Positions 16,771 to 25,381 of a stretch of DNA of 64,000 nucleotides are shown piece by piece. Positions within the stretch are counted from its first letter, which is position 1. Each line of letters begins with the position of its first letter. The notes under the pieces were generated by a model. It did not search any database and was not told the origin of the DNA. It saw only the letters and a program-made list of their open reading frames with translations. A program made the translations under genes and the position numbers. The stretch is from the NCBI GenBank assembly GCA_964640725.1, contig CAZXIJ010000014.1:1-64000 (forward strand), given 5' to 3'. Source of the stretch: CALHVX01 sp964640725. Lineage in GTDB: Bacteria > Pseudomonadota > Gammaproteobacteria > Pseudomonadales > Azotimanducaceae.

Positions 16771-17713
16771 GGGGCGAGGCGTGGTTGCTGCCGGTGTCGG
16801 CGTGGTCCAGGCAGTCGCCGTACTCCACCTGGATGGTCGAGTGATCGATTCCGAAGCGTTCTGTCAGCACTGCTTTAAGGCTTGCGACCACGGACACGGC
16901 ATCCTGTTCCGGCTCGATATCGGCGTGCAGGGTCAGCAGGGGACGCTCGGGCGTGAGCGCCCAGGCGTGCAGGTGATGAACGGCGGTCACCCCAGCGACC
17001 TCGGTGCTCAGGACCCGCCTGACATCATCCAGGTTCAGGCCCGCAGGCACGCCCTCGAGCAGGATGTTGCTGGACTCCCGCAGCACCCGCCAGGTGCCCC
17101 GCAGCAGAATCGCGGCCACCAGCAGGGCGAGCAGCGGGTCGGCGTAGGTCCAACCGGTCAGGTAGATCACGATGCCCGAAGCGATCGCGGCGACCGAGCC
17201 GAGCAGGTCGCCGAGCACGTGCAGCAGGGCGCTGCGCACCGCGGCGTTGTCGTCCTTGCCGTGCAGCCAGTAAAAGGCCAGCAGATTCACCGCCAGCCCC
17301 AGCGCGGCAACGATCAGCATCGGCACCGGCAGCAGGCCCTGGGGCTCTTGCAGCCGCTCGACCGCCTCGATCAGGATCCAGGCCACAAGGGCAAGCATGC
17401 TCAGGGCGTTCACGAAGGCCGCGAGGACCTGGTAACGGTGGTAGCCGTAGGACAGCTTGTCGTCCTGCTCCCGGCGCGACAGCCGCAGGCTGTACCAGGC
17501 AAGACCCAGAGCGGTTGCATCCAGGAACATATGGCCGGCGTCGGCGATCAGGACCAGGCTGTTGGTCAGGATGCCGGCCACGGCCTCGACGCCCATGAAT
17601 CCGGCGATCAGCAGAAAAGCGCGCAGCAGCACGGTCTCGCTGGCGCCGGCGTGGTGATGGTGGCTGTGGTCATGGCCGCCACCGCCGTGCGAATGAGAGT
17701 GTCCGGTTGCCAT
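16763..17713 (-). CDS. CDF-family metal cation efflux transporter (CzcD/ZitB-like)
   Basis: The protein has 316 residues and exports Zn2+ or related divalent ions by proton antiport. The His-rich N-terminus (HSHSHGGGGHDHSHHHH) is typical. The two transport-site motifs are LIADAGHMFLDA in TM2 (HxxxD) and LLHVLGDLLGS in TM5 (HxxxD), matching Zn2+ transporters of the ZitB/CzcD group. The cytoplasmic C-terminal domain (about 215-300) is complete with HHLHAWALT. It forms an operon with dgkA by an 8-bp overlap. Confidence 0.93.
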   Translation of the reverse strand: MATGHSHSHGGGGHDHSHHHHAGASETVLLRAFLLIAGFMGVEAVAGILTNSLVLIADAGHMFLDATALGLAWYSLRLSRREQDDKLSYGYHRYQVLAAFVNALSMLALVAWILIEAVERLQEPQGLLPVPMLIVAALGLAVNLLAFYWLHGKDDNAAVRSALLHVLGDLLGSVAAIASGIVIYLTGWTYADPLLALLVAAILLRGTWRVLRESSNILLEGVPAGLNLDDVRRVLSTEVAGVTAVHHLHAWALTPERPLLTLHADIEPEQDAVSVVASLKAVLTERFGIDHSTIQVEYGDCLDHADTGSNHASPHG

Positions 17714-17828
17714 GGGGACATTATCCCGGAGGCGAGGCGCACTGCCTAGCGCGGTGGCTGGCCAGCATCCCTGCGGATCCCTAGACTCGGTGCCAGATCA
17801 CAGTTTCGCAGGCAATCAGGAGCGCCCT

Positions 17829-18611
17829 ATGGATCGAATCAAGCTGGACATCAGCGACGGCATCGCCGTCCTCAAATTCAATCATCCGGAGGTGCTCAAC
17901 GCCGTCGGCGCGCAGATGCTCGAGGAGATGGCCGACGCGTTTTTCGAGGTGCGGGACGGCGGCAAAGGCGTTCGCTGCCTGGTCATTACCGGTGAAGGGC
18001 GGGCGTTCTGCGCCGGCGCCAACCTGCAGGACGAGGGCCGGGGCAAGCGCCGGGGCGGAGCCGGTGCCGGGCTGCGCAGCAGCTATCACCCGATCCTGCT
18101 GGGCCTGCGCGACCTGCCCTTTCCGATCGTCACGGCGGTCAACGGCGCGGCTGCGGGCGTTGGCATGAGCTTCGGCCTGATCGGTGATCTGGTCTGCGCC
18201 TCGGAGCAGGCTTACTTCCTGCAAGCCTTCGCGAAGATTGGCCTGGTGCCGGATGGCGGCGCCACGTACCTGCTGCCGCGGCTGGCGGGCTGGGGACGGG
18301 CCATGGAGCTGTCGTTGCTGGCCGAGCGCCTGCCGGCCGCCCAGGCCCAGGAATGGGGCCTGGTGAACCGGGTTTTCGCAGACAACGACGCGCTCATGGA
18401 CGGCTCCATCGCCCTGGCCCAGCGGCTCGCTGCAGGCCCACGATCCCTGGGGCTGATCCGCAAGGCCTACTGGAACACCTGGAACAACAGCTTCGAGCAG
18501 CAGCTGGATCTGGAAGCCCAGCTGCAAGACCAGGCCGGTGCGACCCGCGATCACAAGGAAGGCGTGAAGGCCTTCCTCGAAAAGCGCGACGCCCAGTTCC
18601 GGGGCGAGTAG
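17829..18611 (+). CDS. Enoyl-CoA hydratase/isomerase family protein
   Basis: This is a 260-residue crotonase-fold enzyme. The oxyanion-hole motifs are EGRAFCAGANL (about 57-67) and AVNGAAAGVGMSFGL (about 104-118). The segment GLVPDGGATYLLPRL follows, with Asp-Gly at the second acidic position usual for isomerase-type PaaG-like members rather than a Glu. Function in beta-oxidation or aromatic-acid CoA degradation is inferred. AGGAGCGCCCT immediately before the ATG at 17829 decides the start. It is divergent from the CDF gene. The 11-mer GGATCCCTAGA at 17776-17786 is shared with the 26.7-kb promoter region. Confidence 0.92.
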   Translation: MDRIKLDISDGIAVLKFNHPEVLNAVGAQMLEEMADAFFEVRDGGKGVRCLVITGEGRAFCAGANLQDEGRGKRRGGAGAGLRSSYHPILLGLRDLPFPIVTAVNGAAAGVGMSFGLIGDLVCASEQAYFLQAFAKIGLVPDGGATYLLPRLAGWGRAMELSLLAERLPAAQAQEWGLVNRVFADNDALMDGSIALAQRLAAGPRSLGLIRKAYWNTWNNSFEQQLDLEAQLQDQAGATRDHKEGVKAFLEKRDAQFRGE

Positions 18612-18626
18612 CCCCCGACACAAATC

Positions 18627-19601
18627 TTAGTCCGCGGGGCTGCCAGCCAGCCCCGTCAGGTGTGCTGCAACGCTTTCGCACAGAGCCGCCAGATCGTAGC
18701 CGCCTTCCAGGGCCGACACGATCCGGCCCTGGCAGTGCGTATGTGCCGCGTCCACCAGCAAATCGGTGATCCAGCGGTAGTCCTGCGCGGTCAGGGCCAG
18801 CTGCGCCAGGGGATCGGCCTGGTGCCCGTCGAACCCCGCAGACAGCAACAGCAGGTCCGGACCATGGTCACGCAGCGCCGGTAACCAGTCGCGCTCGATG
18901 GCCTGGCGAAACGCGCTGCTGCCGGTCCCCGCGGCCAGGGGCGTGTATCGCAAATGGCGCCCCGGCAGTTCCAGCTGCCGATTGGGGTAGAACGGGTGTT
19001 GAAAGCTTGATGCCACCAGCACCCTGGGGTCATCGCGGAAGATATCGAAGGTGCCGTTACCGTGGTGCACGTCGAAATCGAGGATCGCGACCCGTTGGAC
19101 ACCGGGAGTCGCGAGCGCGGCCTGGGCGGCGATGGCGATGCTGTTGAACAGGCAAAAGCCCATCGCGTTGGATCGCTCGGCGTGGTGGCCAGGGGGGCGC
19201 ACGGCACAGAATGCTCGCCGTTGAGGCTCTGCCAGCACGAAGCGAACGCTTTGCAGCAGGGCGCCGGCGGCGCAGCGCGCAACGCTGAGCGAATCGCGGG
19301 CCAGGCGTGTGTCCGGATCGATGAACGCCAGAGGCGGGCTGCCCTCGGGTTGCAGCGTCGCCGACAGCGCCTCGAGCCGGTGCCGATGGTCCGGGTCGTG
19401 CGCGAGGTCCAGTTCAACGTTTGTGGCTTTGTCAGCACCGCTGATGGCCCAGCGTTGCAGGCTGTCAGCGCTGTCCAGATGGCGGTACAGGGCGCGCAGC
19501 CGATCGGGCCGTTCCGGGTGGCCCTCGCCGGTGTTGTGGCCGGTAAAGCAGTCGTCTCGAACGAACAGCAGCCTGGGGTCGGTCGGTGCTGCGGCGCTCA
19601 T
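18627..19601 (-). CDS. Histone deacetylase-family amidohydrolase
   Basis: This 324-residue zinc deacylase is of the HDAC/acetylpolyamine amidohydrolase type. The catalytic His pair is RPPGHH (135-140), zinc ligands are Asp177 and His179 in DFDVHHGNGT (175-184), and a later Asp sits in SAGFDGHQADPL. The glycine-rich EGGYD loop near the C-terminus is intact. Bacterial members deacetylate polyamines, acetoin-type substrates or protein lysines; the substrate here is unknown. The ATG overlaps the stop of lhr by 4 bp, so it is the second gene of an lhr operon. Confidence 0.92.
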   Translation of the reverse strand: MSAAAPTDPRLLFVRDDCFTGHNTGEGHPERPDRLRALYRHLDSADSLQRWAISGADKATNVELDLAHDPDHRHRLEALSATLQPEGSPPLAFIDPDTRLARDSLSVARCAAGALLQSVRFVLAEPQRRAFCAVRPPGHHAERSNAMGFCLFNSIAIAAQAALATPGVQRVAILDFDVHHGNGTFDIFRDDPRVLVASSFQHPFYPNRQLELPGRHLRYTPLAAGTGSSAFRQAIERDWLPALRDHGPDLLLLSAGFDGHQADPLAQLALTAQDYRWITDLLVDAAHTHCQGRIVSALEGGYDLAALCESVAAHLTGLAGSPAD

Positions 19602-22600
19602 GACGACACCGCAAGGAACAGGTCGCGGTGGTCGCTGCTGGCGTCGAGCGCGCTCGCGAGGGCTGCGCGGTAGGGCGAGTCGATGGCCGGAGCGTCATTG
19701 ATCGTCGTAACGGTGATGGCCGATTGCTGGCGGGCCAGGTGGCGCAGAACCGGCAGCAGCCGGGGCAGCAGCGGGTCTTCCGGCGGCACGGCAATGCTCA
19801 GCCGCTTGCCGCGGTTGGCCACCGTCATCCCCAGCTTGCCGCCGGCGAAGGCCAGGTAGTTGCCCGGACGGCGGGGCGGGATGGCCAGATCGTCCGGCCA
19901 GCGCAGGCCGAGCCCGCTGGGCGCCGCCGGGTCCGTGGCCGCGAGCCAGAAGTCGACCTCGTCGACGGCCTCAGCTGCATCGGCGCGCAGCCGGGCCACG
20001 GTTTGCGGCCGGGCAAACTGCGGGCCGCTGAAGCCTTCGAAGAACAGGCCAGCCTGGACCTCTCCCGCCAGCTCCAGCACCCGCAGTGCCTTGAACAGCA
20101 ACCGCCAGCGCAGCTGCGGATGGTCACGGTTGGCGAGTTCCCGGCAGGCCCAGCCATGGCGCTGCAGCAGCACCCGGGCGCTGGCCTTGGCCTGGTCCAG
20201 CTGGGACAGGGCATCCCGATCCGCGTCTCCAATGTCGGGCTCGCTGCGGTCGGCGCTGACCGCCGATAGATCCGGCCGGGTCAGGTACCAGTTACCCGCC
20301 CAGCTGGCACCGGGCCGCCCCAGACGGCGACGCCCACTGCGCGGGGTGCCCGGTGCGCGAAACTTCAGTCGTTCACCCTGGCGGAGCGGCGCGATGCTGT
20401 CTGCGCTCAGGGTGCCGGCCCAGACGGCGCTCCAGAACCGGTCGTTAAAGGGCAGGTTGCCGGCCGCATTGCCCGCCAGCTGCGGGTAGCTGTAGCGTCC
20501 GTGGGGATCGCGAAACCAGGACGGTGCCTGGTTCGCGGCTTCGTCCCCTGGCGCTGCCCGCGGCGGACGCAGAGCCGGTTCGTCGTAAAAGTCCAGGGTG
20601 ACGACCTCGCGTCCGAGCCCGTACCAGTGCAGCTCGCCCTCGGCGAACAGGGCGTCCAGGTCGCGATCGTCGTAACCGGGCACTCGCGCGGCAAACAGGT
20701 CCTGCAGCCACAGCCCGAGCGGCGCGGGGTAACCCCGGCAATGCTCGATGACTTTCACAATCGCGTCGAGGCGCTGTTCGTCCTGAACGAGCGGTGCGTT
20801 GTCGCTGGCGACGACAGCGCCGCCCTGCTGGCGCCAGGCGAAGGCCGGCCAGGCGGTGAGCGGCCGCGGCGTGATGGGAGCGCGCCGGGCCGCTCGCTGA
20901 AAGCGCAGCAATGCCTCGAAGTTGTCGCTGTCACAAAAGTGTTCGTCCTCCGAGCCCTCGACCAGGGTGCCGCGCAGCAGCTCCGGCTGAGTCAGCAGCG
21001 CCGCCGGGACAGATGGCAGCAGTTCGTCCAGGTCCGCCTGCTGCCGGGGCCCGACAAAGGACAGGCATTCCAGCGCCAGGTGGACCGCGTCGCGCGCGAC
21101 GCCGATATCCGGCAAGTCCGCGGGCGCCAGCGCCTGGCCGTCGGCAGTCCGGAGCGTGCAGTCATCCAGCAGACCGGACTGCCACAGCGTGTGGGCCTGC
21201 TCGCGGTGCGCCCACCAGGTGCGTTCGTCCCGGAGGATTGCGATATGAGCGCCTCGCGCCTGCAGCTCCGCGAGCAGCGCCGGGTCCTGCGGCGCGTGGG
21301 CTGCGGGCAACAGCAGGCGCTCCTTGATCCACTCCAGCCAGTCATCGGCATCGGTGGGCCCGTAGCCTTCTGCCCGGCGCTGGCGCTTGGCCTCGAAACG
21401 CTCGATGATCGACCTTGCCACGCGCGGCCGCTCGAAATGGTCCGCCATGGCCAGGGCCAGCACGTCGTCCCGCAGGCCCGTCTCGGCCTGCCCCTCGGGC
21501 TCGTCGTCGGCATACATGTAGCGACTGATCTGCTCGAAGGTGACATTGGCTGCAAAGGGGCTGGGCGTGTAGCGGCCGGCGATCTGACAGGTCAGGGTCC
21601 CGTCGTCGAGCCCGTCCAGCAGCGTTTCGAGGAGCGGCAGATCAAACTCGTCGTGCAGGCAGGTCCGCCAGGTCTCCTGCAGAATCGGAAAGTCTTCAAA
21701 GGCCTGCACCGACTGCATCAGCTTTTTGGCCTGCATGCGGATCAGCCACAGAGGCAGCCGTTCCTTGAAGCGCGCGCGTCCCAGCAGCAGCGCGCGGCCG
21801 GCGCACTCCCGGAAGCGGGCGCCGAAGAACCCGGAGCCTTCCAGGGACTGCTTGAGGAGCGGCAACAGGTTGTCCCGGGTCACGGCCTGCAGCAGGGCTT
21901 CGATGTCGAGGGGGCCGCGGTGCTGCAGCACGATGGCGTTGTTGTCGGCATGGATTTCGGCGGTGCCTTTGCGGTACTCAGGCCACACCGCTGCCAGCGC
22001 CAGTGCCCAGGGCCGATTGACGCCGCCCCCCCAGTAGCTGTGGATGACCGTTTGCCGAGGGTCCCCGGGCCCGGCGTAGCCCCCGGGGCCGCTGCTCACC
22101 TGCTCGATGATCAGCCGCTCGGCGCCGGGCAGGGGCAGGTCGAGCGCATCGCGCTGAGCCGCCAGGTAGTCCGTCAGCTCCTGCGCGGCGGCGCTGTCGA
22201 AGCCGCGGCGCTCCGTTAGGTCACTTGTTACGGCGGCGCGATCGCCGGCGGCGAGCAGGGCTTCGCTCTCATCCAGGTAGGCGAGGATGGCGCGGGAGAA
22301 ATGGCTGCTTCGATTGAAGCTCTCGGCGCGCCAGAACGGCGGCAGATCGGAGCCCTGGGTGGCAGGGCGCACCAGCACATCGTTGTGGGTGATCTGCGTG
22401 ATCTGCCAGGCCTGGGATCCGAGGGTAAAGGTCTGGCCGGTGGTGGCTTCCCAGACGAACTCCTCATCGAGCTCGCCAATGAGGGCGCCGCTGTCTGTGT
22501 GCCGCAGCTGGTAGTAGCCGCGCTCGGGAATGCTGCCGCCCCCCAGATACATCGCCATCACGGCGCCGCGGTTGGCAACCACGGTGCCCTCGATCCGGTC

Positions 22601-24001
22601 ATAGCTCAGGCGGGTGCGCAGCTCGCGAATGCGTGCGCCCTCGTAGCGGCCAGCGAGCATCTCGACGAGCGATTCGAAGGTGTCTCGAGGCAGCGTGGCG
22701 TAGGGGCCGCTGCAGCGCAGCAAATCGTAGAGCGCGTCCAGGCTCCAGGGCTCAAAGGCGCAGATGGAAATGATGATTTGCGCCAGCACGTCCAGCGGGT
22801 TCTGCAGCGCCCGGGCCGGCTCGATCGCCCGCTCCTCGATGCCGCGCGCAATCACTGCCGCTTCGAGAAAATCGTGGGCATGGGTCGGGTACAGACTGCC
22901 GCGGCTCACCGCATTCACCTGGTGGCCGGCGCGGCCCAGGCGCTGCAGGGCAGACGCGATGGACGTGGGCGACTGCACCATAACCACTTCGTCCAGGGCG
23001 CCGATGTCGATCCCCATCTCCAGCGAGTTGGTCGCGACAATGGCCTTCAGCTCACCCGCTTTGAGGCGGCGCTCAACCTCCTGCCGCAGCTCCCGGGCCA
23101 GGGAGCCGTGGTGCGCATAGGCGAGGGTGTCCCGCGCCCCTTCGTTGATCTTGAGGGTGATCTTTTCTGTCAGCCGTCGGGAGTTGGTAAAGAACAGGGT
23201 CGAGGTATTGGCGCTGACGTGATCGCGAAACGCGTCAGCCAGGGGCTCCCAGATCTTGACGCCGTTCTCGGCGGCGGTCCGGGCCGCCTCCGGGAAGCGG
23301 ACCGACAGCTCGATTTTCTTGTCAGCGGCTGCGTTGACGATCTCGATAGCGCGCGGTTGTCCGGGCGCGCTGCAGCCGGCGACCTGGGCCGCGACAGTGG
23401 CGAGCGGGGTGACCGTTGCCGACAGCGCGATGCGCTGGAACTCGCCGGCAATGTGCGCCAGCCGTTCCAGGCTGGTCAGCAGCGAAGTGCCGCGGCGATT
23501 GTCGATGACCGCGTGAATCTCATCGAGAATGACGCACTCGACGGTGGCCAGGGCCTGCTGCCCGCGTCGGGTTGACAGCAGCAGGTTCAGGCTTTCCGGC
23601 GTCGTGACCAGAAATTCCGGCGGGCGACGGAGCAGCTTCTGGCGCTCGCTGGGGCTGGTATCACCGCTGCGGGTCGCCACGCGCAGCGCTGGGGTGTCCG
23701 GCTGTCCTGCCAGGGCTGCCAACGGCGCCGTGAGGTTGCGCTGAATGTCGTTGTTGAGCGCTTTCAGGGGCGATACGTAAAGCACGCGCGTTGCGCCGGG
23801 CGCCAGCCGGCCGCTCAGGAAGCCGTCGATGGACCACAGAAAAGCGGTCAGGGTTTTGCCGCTGCCGGTCGGGGCGGTAATGAGAACGTGGCGCTGCGCC
23901 GCGATCAGCGGCCAGCTTTTGGCCTGCGCGGTGGTGGGCTGTTCGAAGCTCTTTTCGAACCAGGCCCGAGTTGCAGGGTGGAACCGATCCATGGCGTTCA
24001 T
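19598..24001 (-). CDS. lhr: Lhr-type ATP-dependent DNA helicase
   Basis: This is a 1467-residue superfamily-2 helicase, close to the full-length Lhr size (about 1500). Motif I APTGSGKTLTAF, motif Ia YVSPLKALNND, motif II LDEIHAV, motif III ALSATVTPLA and motif VI LQRLGRAGHQ are all present in the first 400 residues. They are followed by the long Lhr C-terminal region. Lhr translocates 3' to 5' on single-stranded DNA and unwinds RNA:DNA hybrids; it is linked to mitomycin-C and crosslink tolerance in mycobacteria and E. coli. The in-frame ATG at 24079 is less likely because it adds an unconserved Arg-rich tail. The choice between 24001 and 23992 is open. Confidence 0.95.
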   Translation of the reverse strand: MNAMDRFHPATRAWFEKSFEQPTTAQAKSWPLIAAQRHVLITAPTGSGKTLTAFLWSIDGFLSGRLAPGATRVLYVSPLKALNNDIQRNLTAPLAALAGQPDTPALRVATRSGDTSPSERQKLLRRPPEFLVTTPESLNLLLSTRRGQQALATVECVILDEIHAVIDNRRGTSLLTSLERLAHIAGEFQRIALSATVTPLATVAAQVAGCSAPGQPRAIEIVNAAADKKIELSVRFPEAARTAAENGVKIWEPLADAFRDHVSANTSTLFFTNSRRLTEKITLKINEGARDTLAYAHHGSLARELRQEVERRLKAGELKAIVATNSLEMGIDIGALDEVVMVQSPTSIASALQRLGRAGHQVNAVSRGSLYPTHAHDFLEAAVIARGIEERAIEPARALQNPLDVLAQIIISICAFEPWSLDALYDLLRCSGPYATLPRDTFESLVEMLAGRYEGARIRELRTRLSYDRIEGTVVANRGAVMAMYLGGGSIPERGYYQLRHTDSGALIGELDEEFVWEATTGQTFTLGSQAWQITQITHNDVLVRPATQGSDLPPFWRAESFNRSSHFSRAILAYLDESEALLAAGDRAAVTSDLTERRGFDSAAAQELTDYLAAQRDALDLPLPGAERLIIEQVSSGPGGYAGPGDPRQTVIHSYWGGGVNRPWALALAAVWPEYRKGTAEIHADNNAIVLQHRGPLDIEALLQAVTRDNLLPLLKQSLEGSGFFGARFRECAGRALLLGRARFKERLPLWLIRMQAKKLMQSVQAFEDFPILQETWRTCLHDEFDLPLLETLLDGLDDGTLTCQIAGRYTPSPFAANVTFEQISRYMYADDEPEGQAETGLRDDVLALAMADHFERPRVARSIIERFEAKRQRRAEGYGPTDADDWLEWIKERLLLPAAHAPQDPALLAELQARGAHIAILRDERTWWAHREQAHTLWQSGLLDDCTLRTADGQALAPADLPDIGVARDAVHLALECLSFVGPRQQADLDELLPSVPAALLTQPELLRGTLVEGSEDEHFCDSDNFEALLRFQRAARRAPITPRPLTAWPAFAWRQQGGAVVASDNAPLVQDEQRLDAIVKVIEHCRGYPAPLGLWLQDLFAARVPGYDDRDLDALFAEGELHWYGLGREVVTLDFYDEPALRPPRAAPGDEAANQAPSWFRDPHGRYSYPQLAGNAAGNLPFNDRFWSAVWAGTLSADSIAPLRQGERLKFRAPGTPRSGRRRLGRPGASWAGNWYLTRPDLSAVSADRSEPDIGDADRDALSQLDQAKASARVLLQRHGWACRELANRDHPQLRWRLLFKALRVLELAGEVQAGLFFEGFSGPQFARPQTVARLRADAAEAVDEVDFWLAATDPAAPSGLGLRWPDDLAIPPRRPGNYLAFAGGKLGMTVANRGKRLSIAVPPEDPLLPRLLPVLRHLARQQSAITVTTINDAPAIDSPYRAALASALDASSDHRDLFLAVSS

Positions 24002-24142
24002 GGCCAGAGAGTGTAGACCCCCCGCTGACCGGGCGCAGCGATTGATCTGCCGTTCACTGCGCGGCCACAAGCGGTTCACAGGGCGGCTGCAATGGTTCAG
24101 TCGCGCGCAGCGTTCCCCCGATCACGAATGGAGTCTGTAACG

Positions 24143-24664
24143 ATGAATATTTCCCGATCCACGATAGCCGCTGGCGCCATCGCCAGCTTGCTGACGGTTG
24201 CCCAGCCGGCGCTCGCTGGCCACCACGAAGGCGACCACGCTGAAACGGCGACGGCCACCACGGAAGCCCCCAACATTGTCGCCGTGGCGGCGGCAGCGGG
24301 CAGCTTCAACACTCTGATTGCCGCTCTGGAAGCGACGGATCTGACGGCTGTGCTCGAAGGCGAGGGTCCGTTCACGGTACTTGCGCCGACCGATGAAGCG
24401 TTTGCGGCCCTGCCCGAAGGTGCCCTTGACGGCCTGCTGGCCGAACCGGAAAAGCTCGCCGAGGTGCTCAAGCTGCACGTCGTGCCAGGGCGCGCTGAAG
24501 CTGCTGCGGTGATCAACCTGGCGGAAGTGACGACCGTCCAAGGCCAATCCCTGGCCGTGGCAAGCGACGATGGCGTGTCCATCGGCGGGGCCAAGGTCGT
24601 GACGCCCGACGTTGCCGCCAGCAACGGTGTCATTCACGTCATTGATCGGGTCATCCTGCCCTGA
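24143..24664 (+). CDS. Exported fasciclin (FAS1) domain protein
   Basis: The protein has 173 residues with a signal peptide ending in QPALA. A single FAS1 domain follows: NIVAVAAAAGSFNTLIAALEA (H1-type segment), FTVLAPTDEAFAALP, LKLHVVPGR and NGVIHVIDRVILP (H2). FAS1 domains mediate adhesion to surfaces or polysaccharides. GGAG lies 7-8 nt before the ATG at 24143; upstream in-frame starts lack this. The gene is followed by a strong stem-loop, so it is probably monocistronic. Confidence 0.92.
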   Translation: MNISRSTIAAGAIASLLTVAQPALAGHHEGDHAETATATTEAPNIVAVAAAAGSFNTLIAALEATDLTAVLEGEGPFTVLAPTDEAFAALPEGALDGLLAEPEKLAEVLKLHVVPGRAEAAAVINLAEVTTVQGQSLAVASDDGVSIGGAKVVTPDVAASNGVIHVIDRVILP

Positions 24665-24689
24665 GCTGACCGGTCGCGGTGTTTCTTCA

Positions 24690-24745
24690 GGCCGGACTTA
24701 ACGGGCGCTCCCCCGCCCGTTAAGCTTCGGCCTGCTTTGTTTTTT
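24690..24745 (+). terminator. Rho-independent terminator after the fasciclin gene
   Basis: TTAACGGGCG (24698-24707) pairs perfectly with CGCCCGTTAA (24714-24723) around a CTCCCC loop. The stem can extend through GGCCG (24690-24694) and CGGCC (24728-24732). A TTTGTTTTTT tract follows at about 24736-24745. It separates the fasciclin and glutathione peroxidase genes. Confidence 0.78.
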
Positions 24746-24767
24746 GCCATTGCCTCAGGAGACTGCC

Positions 24768-25379
24768 ATGCGCGGTGACCACTCAGGATTCCCAGCTGCC
24801 CCGGTGCTGCGTCAGGTCGGCCGGTGGGTGCTTGCCTTCGCCGTGCTGGTTAGCGGCGCGATCGCCCACGCCGATGCGCCGCGCAGTTGTGCCGACGGCC
24901 TGCTCGACACGGAAGTTCGACGGCTGGCCACCGACGAGCAGGTCAACCTGTGCGAGAGCTATGCTGACAAGGTGCTGCTGGTGGTGAATACGGCCAGCCG
25001 CTGTGGCAACACGCCGCAGTACGAAGGGCTGGAAGCGCTCTACGAGAGCTACCGCGACCGGGGCTTCGCGGTGCTCGGTTTCCCGTCGAACGACTTTGCC
25101 GGGCAGGAGCCGGGTACCGAAGACGACATTCGCGAGTTTTGCCGCACGACGTACGACATCCGCTTTCCCATGTTCGAAAAGACGGTGGTCAAAGGCCCGC
25201 AAGCGGCGCCGCTTTTTAAGGCGCTGACGAAAGCGGCGACGGCGCCGCAGTGGAATTTTCACAAGTATCTGATCGCCGCCGACGGGACCCTGCTCGAGGC
25301 CTTTAGCCCGGGCACGCAGCCGCAGGATCCGGCGCTGACCGCCGCGATCGACCAGGCGTTGCAGGCCAAGGCGCCCTGA
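24768..25379 (+). CDS. Exported glutathione peroxidase-family protein
   Basis: The protein has 203 residues: signal peptide (VLAFAVLVSGAIAHADA) followed by a thioredoxin-fold GPx domain. The peroxidatic Cys is Cys79 in NTASRCGNTPQYEGL, with Cys in place of selenocysteine. FPSNDFAGQEPG (Gln) and WNFHKYLI (Trp, Asn) complete the catalytic tetrad. It reduces hydroperoxides, probably with thioredoxin-like donors in the periplasm. CAGGAG before the ATG at 24768 sets the start. The next gene starts 3 nt after the stop, so the two may be co-transcribed. Confidence 0.92.
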   Translation: MRGDHSGFPAAPVLRQVGRWVLAFAVLVSGAIAHADAPRSCADGLLDTEVRRLATDEQVNLCESYADKVLLVVNTASRCGNTPQYEGLEALYESYRDRGFAVLGFPSNDFAGQEPGTEDDIREFCRTTYDIRFPMFEKTVVKGPQAAPLFKALTKAATAPQWNFHKYLIAADGTLLEAFSPGTQPQDPALTAAIDQALQAKAP

Positions 25380-25381
25380 CC

